A DNA stretch of 11,500 nt from Methylotenera sp. UBA6020 (GTDB lineage Bacteria; Pseudomonadota; Gammaproteobacteria; Burkholderiales; Methylophilaceae). Positions 8,287-11,500 of this stretch are shown piece by piece. Both the position numbers and the translations under genes were made by a program. Location of the stretch: positions 5,040-16,539 of the forward strand of contig DIZU01000065.1 of the NCBI GenBank assembly GCA_002429455.1. Reading direction: 5' to 3'. The notes below the pieces were generated by a model. The model saw only the letters and a program-made list of their open reading frames with translations. It searched no databases and was not told the origin of the DNA. Numbering within the stretch: position 1 is the stretch's first letter; each line of letters begins with the position of its first letter.

Positions 8287-10181
8287 GCCGCTTGTTCTGT
8301 TTGTTTGCTGCGTGATTTACGTTTTAAATAAACCAATAATAGTGAAATTGCCGCTGGCGTAATACCTGAAATACGGCTGGCCTGACCAATGGTTTCCGGT
8401 TTTTGTGCATTCAACTTTTGCTGGGCTTCAATGGGCAAGCCGTGAATTTCACGATAATCTAAATCGTTGGGCAACTTGGTATTTTCCTGCCCACGGCTAC
8501 GCGCGACTTCATCAGTTTGGCGGTCTATGTAGCCTTGATATTTGGCCGCGATTTCCACTTGCTCGCGCACTGCGGGCTCAATTTCACCAAGCCCATCCGC
8601 GCCTAAAGATAGCAAGGCTTCGTAGCTCACTTCTGGACGACGTAGCAATTCAAACAAGCTATATTCATGCTCAAGCGGCTTGCCAAACATCTGCACCATT
8701 TTGTCCGTATCCAGATCGGCTGGTTGTACATAAGTTTTTTTGAGCCGCTCTTGCTCACGCACGACCGCCTCTTGCTTACGGCTAAACGCCTCCCAGCGCA
8801 TGTCATCGACCAAGCCTAACTTACGGCCAATTTCAGTCAGGCGCATATCGGCGTTATCTTCACGTAATTGCAACCGGTATTCTGCACGGCTAGTAAACAT
8901 CCGGTAGGGCTCCGTCACGCCGCGCGTAATCAAGTCGTCCACCAGCACACCTAAATAAGCCTCATCTCGTGCAGGGCACCATGCGTCTTTACCTTGTGCA
9001 TACAAGGCAGCATTGGCGCCAGCCAATAAGCCTTGGGCGGCAGCTTCTTCATAGCCGGTGGTGCCGTTAATTTGTCCCGCAAAAAACAAACCTTGCACCG
9101 CCTTGGTTTCCAGCGAGCTTTTTAAGTCCCGTGGATCGTAGTAATCATATTCAATGGCATATCCTGGGCGCAAAATGTGCGCATTCTCCAAACCTTTAAC
9201 TGAGCGCACCAAAGCGAGCTGTATATCAAATGGCAAGCTGGTTGAAATCCCATTTGGATATACCTCATTGGTGGTTAATCCTTCTGGCTCCAAAAAGATT
9301 TGATGTGATTCCTTATCGGCGAAACGATGGATTTTATCTTCCACACTCGGGCAGTAACGCGGCCCCACGCCTTCAATCACACCGGTATACATTGGTGAGC
9401 GATCTAAACCGCTACGAATGATGTCGTGCGTGCGCTCGTTGGTATGTGTAATCCAGCAGGGGAGTTGTGCCGGATGTTGTGCAACATTGCCTAAAAATGA
9501 AAATACCGGAACAGGGTTATCGCCTGGCTGCTCTAGCATCACAGAATAATCAATAGTGCGGCCATCAATACGCGGTGGCGTTCCTGTTTTTAAACGACCA
9601 GCGGGCAAACCAATTTCGCGTAAGCGTGCTGCCAATGATATTGCTGGCGGGTCACCCGCGCGACCGGCACTGTAGTTTTGCAAGCCAACATGAATCAAGC
9701 CACCCAAAAATGTACCGGCGGTAAGCACTACAGACTTTGCGTTAAAACGTAGTCCAATTTGCGTCACAACGCCTGTAGCACGGTCACCCTCTAAAATAAT
9801 GTCATCTACCGCTTGTTGAAATAACCAAAGATTAGGCTGGTTTTCTAGGCGGTGACGTATGGCTGCCTTGTATAGAACTCGATCCGCCTGTGCGCGGGTA
9901 GCGCGCACCGCAGGGCCTTTAGATGAATTTAAGATACGAAACTGAATGCCGCCTTCATCGGTCGCCGCCGCCATAGCGCCGCCCAACGCATCAATCTCTT
10001 TAACCAGATGCCCCTTGCCGATGCCACCAATGCTCGGATTACATGACATTTGACCAAGCGTTTCGATGTTATGTGTCAACAATAAGGTTTTTTGCCCCAT
10101 TCTTGCACTGGCAAGTGCCGCTTCGGTGCCAGCGTGGCCGCCGCCAACCACAATTACATCAAAAATATCAGGAAAATTCAT
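8283..10181 (-). CDS. mnmG: tRNA uridine-5-carboxymethylaminomethyl modification enzyme MnmG (GidA)
   Basis: MnmG is the FAD-binding half of the MnmE-MnmG complex, which puts a carboxymethylaminomethyl (or aminomethyl) group on C5 of the wobble uridine in tRNAs that read NNA/NNG codons, using methylene-tetrahydrofolate. The 632-residue protein is full length (E. coli 629). The FAD-binding loop VVGGGHAG lies at 11-18. The catalytic cysteine C47 sits in [10 protein letters not shown], and the second essential cysteine, equivalent to E. coli C277, in [13 protein letters not shown]. The C-terminal MnmE- and tRNA-binding region includes [19 protein letters not shown]. The start at 10181 gives the standard short lead before the FAD loop, though its ribosome site is poor. 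It is the first gene of the minus-strand cluster and divergent from cycA. Confidence 0.97.
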   Translation of the reverse strand: MNFPDIFDVIVVGGGHAGTEAALASARMGQKTLLLTHNIETLGQMSCNPSIGGIGKGHLVKEIDALGGAMAAATDEGGIQFRILNSSKGPAVRATRAQADRVLYKAAIRHRLENQPNLWLFQQAVDDIILEGDRATGVVTQIGLRFNAKSVVLTAGTFLGGLIHVGLQNYSAGRAGDPPAISLAARLREIGLPAGRLKTGTPPRIDGRTIDYSVMLEQPGDNPVPVFSFLGNVAQHPAQLPCWITHTNERTHDIIRSGLDRSPMYTGVIEGVGPRYCPSVEDKIHRFADKESHQIFLEPEGLTTNEVYPNGISTSLPFDIQLALVRSVKGLENAHILRPGYAIEYDYYDPRDLKSSLETKAVQGLFFAGQINGTTGYEEAAAQGLLAGANAALYAQGKDAWCPARDEAYLGVLVDDLITRGVTEPYRMFTSRAEYRLQLREDNADMRLTEIGRKLGLVDDMRWEAFSRKQEAVVREQERLKKTYVQPADLDTDKMVQMFGKPLEHEYSLFELLRRPEVSYEALLSLGADGLGEIEPAVREQVEIAAKYQGYIDRQTDEVARSRGQENTKLPNDLDYREIHGLPIEAQQKLNAQKPETIGQASRISGITPAAISLLLVYLKRKSRSKQTEQAA

Positions 10182-10210
10182 GATTTAACGCTTAGATTTC
10201 AAAGAATTAG

Positions 10211-10239
10211 ATTTTACTGGAATTGTGACCATTAGTCAT
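10211..10239 (-). promoter_or_regulatory. candidate proximal sigma70 promoter of mnmG
   Basis: On the minus strand, ATGACT (10234-10239, 4 of 6 to TTGACA) and TAAAAT (10211-10216, 5 of 6) are 17 nt apart. The start point would be near 10204, giving a leader of about 23 nt before the mnmG ATG. A second candidate lies further upstream; the sequence cannot say which is used. Confidence 0.35.
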
Positions 10240-10262
10240 GTAAAAGCATGTTTTTTAGCGTT

Positions 10263-10291
10263 ATTTTAATTAAGCGTTTCACGTGAAACAA
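10263..10291 (-). promoter_or_regulatory. candidate distal mnmG promoter overlapping parS
   Basis: On the minus strand, TTGTTT (10286-10291, 3 of 6) and TAAAAT (10263-10268, 5 of 6) are 17 nt apart, and the parS site (10275-10290) fills most of the spacer and the -35 element. If real, ParB bound at parS would block this promoter. The -35 match is poor. Confidence 0.25.
10275..10290. promoter_or_regulatory. parS centromere-like site 1 (ParB binding)
   Basis: CGTTTCACGTGAAACA matches the well-known bacterial parS 16-mer TGTTTCACGTGAAACA at 15 of 16 positions and has a perfect 14-bp palindromic core (10276-10289). It lies in the spacer between mnmG and cycA, about 3.5 kb upstream of parB. ParB of this family loads at such sites and spreads outward. 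Confidence 0.88.
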
Positions 10292-10345
10292 CATTACATT
10301 TACGCCTCAGACATAATTGCTTAACAAAGTTGGCATAAAATTAGC

Positions 10346-10359
10346 TTGATTAAAATCAA
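10346..10359. promoter_or_regulatory. FNR/Anr-type binding site upstream of cytochrome c''
   Basis: TTGAT-TAAA-ATCAA is a perfect match to the FNR/Anr consensus TTGATNNNNATCAA. Its centre (10352.5) is 41.5 nt upstream of position 10394, the class II activator distance for a start point there, and the TATTAT -10 element sits at the matching place. This predicts activation of the cytochrome operon when oxygen is low. Other members of the Crp-FNR family such as Dnr could also use the site. Confidence 0.8.
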
Positions 10360-10381
10360 ACCTTTTTACACTAAAACGCTT

Positions 10382-10387
10382 TATTAT
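10382..10387 (+). promoter_or_regulatory. -10 element of the cytochrome operon promoter
   Basis: TATTAT (5 of 6 to TATAAT) lies at -12 to -7 if the FNR box centre is at -41.5, giving a start point near 10394 and a leader of about 37 nt. An overlapping reading, TATATA (10385-10390), would shift the start by about 3 nt. There is no good -35 hexamer, as expected for an FNR-dependent promoter. Confidence 0.6.
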
Positions 10388-10389
10388 AT

Positions 10390-10405
10390 AGGGTGGCACA
10401 ACCCT
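10390..10405 (+). other. small stem-loop in the 5' leader of cycA
   Basis: AGGGT (10390-10394) and ACCCT (10401-10405) form a 5-bp stem with a 6-nt loop, followed by TTATT. It lies at or just after the predicted start point. It could stabilise the mRNA 5' end, but it is short and may have no role. Confidence 0.25.
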
Positions 10406-10420
10406 TTATTAACTTCAAAT

Positions 10421-10425
10421 GGAGA
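10421..10425 (+). promoter_or_regulatory. ribosome binding site that fixes the cycA start
   Basis: GGAGA lies 5-6 nt before the ATG at 10431. An ATG at 10419 in the same frame would be part of this Shine-Dalgarno sequence and would put four extra residues (MENQ) before the signal peptide. The start at 10431, giving MKKLN, is therefore preferred. Confidence 0.8.
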
Positions 10426-10430
10426 ATCAA

Positions 10431-10874
10431 ATGAAAAAATTAAATATTGTTTTGGCAGCATTACTTGGCTTCGCCGCTTTTTCTGCACAAGCAGACGTCG
10501 CTAACGCAGAAAAGCTAGCGCACAAATATAGCGCTATTGCTAAACAGATCAATCCAGATTACGTCGGCCCTTCAGCTGCTGATGGCAAGTTCTTTTTCAA
10601 TCGTAAAATTAAATTAGCCAATGGTAAAGAAATGGCCTGCGCCTCATGCCACACTTCAAACCCGGCTGATGAAGGCAAACATATCGTAACAGGTAAAGCG
10701 ATTCGTCCACTGTCACCTGTAGTAAACTTCAAACGCTTTGCCGACATTGATAAAGTTGAAGAACAATTTACATTACATTGCAACGACATTATTGGTAGCG
10801 ATTGTACTGCAAAAGAAAAAGCCGACTACATTACTTACTTGCTGACAGAAAAAACACCAACAGCTAAAAAATAA
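10431..10874 (+). CDS. cycA: cytochrome c'' (SHP/DUF1924-family periplasmic monohaem cytochrome c)
   Basis: This is a small exported electron-transfer haem protein. The 147-residue precursor has a signal peptide (1-21, cleavage after AFSAQA), leaving about 126 residues. One haem site, CASCH (C70, C73, H74), is followed by HCNDIIGSDC near the C-terminus, with H116, C117 and C125. In mature numbering these become C49, C52, H53, H95, C96 and C104. As I recall, these are the positions in Methylophilus methylotrophus cytochrome c'', in which His95 leaves the iron on reduction and a disulfide joins Cys96 and Cys104. Relatives called SHP have Asn in place of that His and bind oxygen. The gene is led by an FNR box and followed after 11 nt by a b561-type cytochrome gene. 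The physiological role is not settled. The symbol cycA follows the Methylophilus gene from memory. Confidence 0.9.
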   Translation: MKKLNIVLAALLGFAAFSAQADVANAEKLAHKYSAIAKQINPDYVGPSAADGKFFFNRKIKLANGKEMACASCHTSNPADEGKHIVTGKAIRPLSPVVNFKRFADIDKVEEQFTLHCNDIIGSDCTAKEKADYITYLLTEKTPTAKK

Positions 10875-10885
10875 TTAACCTAAAT

Positions 10886-11452
10886 ATGCCAATGAAATAT
10901 GTTTGGGACCCATTTGTTAGAATCTGCCATTGGTCGCTGGTCATCGCGTTCTCGGTGGCGTTTTATACGCATTCTTCCGAATGGCATCGCCTAATCCATG
11001 TTCGGGCCGGCTATGTTGCAGGTGGTTTGCTAATCGCTCGCATTGTGTGGGGTTTAATGAAAACAGGTTACGCCAGTTTTGATAGTTTCCCACTCAATCC
11101 TATGCATGCTGCCAGACACATATATCGTGTGTTACATGGCAATGCAAAACGCTACGTTGGTCACAATCCAGCCGGCTCTCTTGTAATCTACGCTATGCTT
11201 GCAACAGGACTCACAGCAGTGGGCTCCGGCTGGCTTGTATTTAACGAGGGCTGGCTGATTGATCAACCTGAGCTTTTGCAAGCGCTTCACCATTATTCAA
11301 CTTGGGGTTGGCTGATATTGGTGGCTATGCATATAATAGGCGTGGTGACCGAAAGCATATTGCACAAAGACAACCTGATTCGAGCCATGATTACTGGTTG
11401 CAAACGCGAATCTAGAAAAGGTGAAAAGCAAGCACGACAAAAAATCATCTGA
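10886..11452 (+). CDS. cytochrome b561-family membrane protein, probable partner of cytochrome c''
   Basis: This is a b-type dihaem membrane cytochrome of the cytochrome b561/Ni-Fe hydrogenase cytb family, likely passing electrons from the quinone pool to a periplasmic acceptor, here probably cytochrome c''. The 188-residue protein opens VWDPFVRICHW, a family hallmark. It has four likely helices at about 16-28, 41-58, 97-118 and 138-157. Candidate haem histidines are H15, H38, H136 (or H135) and H149, and the C-terminal LHKDNLIRAMITGCKRESRK tail is typical and positively charged, hence cytoplasmic. It starts 11 nt after cycA. Two ATGs, at 10886 and 10892, are possible and neither has a clear Shine-Dalgarno sequence, so translation probably depends on cycA. 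SHP operons elsewhere also carry a b-type cytochrome and a dihaem cytochrome c. Confidence 0.88.
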   Translation: MPMKYVWDPFVRICHWSLVIAFSVAFYTHSSEWHRLIHVRAGYVAGGLLIARIVWGLMKTGYASFDSFPLNPMHAARHIYRVLHGNAKRYVGHNPAGSLVIYAMLATGLTAVGSGWLVFNEGWLIDQPELLQALHHYSTWGWLILVAMHIIGVVTESILHKDNLIRAMITGCKRESRKGEKQARQKII

Positions 11453-11470
11453 AACTAGCACTATTGGTAT

Positions 11471-11500
11471 AAAAAAAGCAGTGTTTCACGTGAAACACTG
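11471..11500 (-). terminator. A-tract plus palindrome: possible minus-strand terminator containing parS
   Basis: The palindrome at 11479-11500 could fold in RNA as a 9-bp stem around an ACGT tip. Read on the minus strand it is followed by seven T (11471-11477), the form of an intrinsic terminator for a minus-strand gene entering from the right. The sequence beyond the window would show whether a T run also follows on the plus strand, which would end the cytochrome operon. Confidence 0.4.
11482..11497. promoter_or_regulatory. parS centromere-like site 2 (ParB binding)
   Basis: TGTTTCACGTGAAACA is an exact match to the classic parS 16-mer and is extended to a perfect 22-bp palindrome (11479-11500) that reaches the window edge. 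It lies 30 nt after the end of the b561 gene and 1.2 kb from parS site 1. Confidence 0.92.

Noticed and set aside
10182..10430. Replication origin next to mnmG (gidA)
   Set aside because: The spacer is AT-rich and mnmG often flanks oriC, but no TTATCCACA-type DnaA boxes are visible and dnaA, dnaN and rpmH are absent.
10419..10430. Earlier ATG for cycA giving an MENQ extension
   Set aside because: This ATG overlaps the GGAGA ribosome site of the ATG at 10431, and the extension would spoil a clean Lys-Lys signal peptide start.

Overview
The window looks like chromosomal DNA of a methylotrophic betaproteobacterium, most likely of the family Methylophilaceae (Methylotenera or Methylophilus type). 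Three things suggest this: the conserved order mnmG-rsmG-parA-parB-atpI-atpBEFHAGD; protein sequences of betaproteobacterial type with fairly AT-rich spacers; and a short periplasmic haem protein whose cysteines and histidines match cytochrome c'' of Methylophilus methylotrophus. The taxonomy is inferred from remembered family features, since no search could be run.

Layout, following the minus strand from right to left. mnmG (10181-8283) and rsmG (8286-7591) overlap by 4 nt. parA (7580-6795) follows after 10 nt and overlaps parB (6802-5912) by 8 nt. After a 146-nt spacer, which holds a hairpin over the parB stop and a candidate sigma70 promoter, comes the F1Fo ATP synthase operon: atpI, atpB, atpE, atpF, atpH, atpA, atpG and the first 132 codons of atpD, which runs off the left edge. 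All of these genes are intact except for the cut atpD. They serve tRNA wobble modification, 16S rRNA methylation, chromosome segregation and ATP synthesis.

On the plus strand, divergent from mnmG across a 249-nt spacer, lies a two-gene cytochrome operon. It encodes an exported monohaem cytochrome c'' (10431-10874) and a membrane cytochrome b561-type protein (10886-11452). The promoter region has a perfect FNR/Anr-type box (TTGAT-N4-ATCAA, 10346-10359) placed exactly where a class II FNR promoter needs it relative to a TATTAT -10 element. Low-oxygen control of this electron-transfer pair is therefore likely.

Two parS-type centromere sites (core GTTTCACGTGAAAC) flank the cytochrome operon, about 1.2 kb apart. 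One lies in the mnmG/cycA spacer and overlaps a candidate mnmG promoter. The other forms a perfect palindrome of at least 22 bp at the right edge and may double as a transcription terminator. With parA and parB next door, this is a chromosomal partitioning locus. No DnaA boxes were seen, so there is no support for an origin here.

I found no CRISPR array, insertion sequence, tRNA or rRNA, and no clearly novel system. The most interesting region is the right-hand 1.3 kb: cytochrome c'', its b-type partner, the FNR box and the two parS sites. No gene-free stretch exceeds 300 nt.
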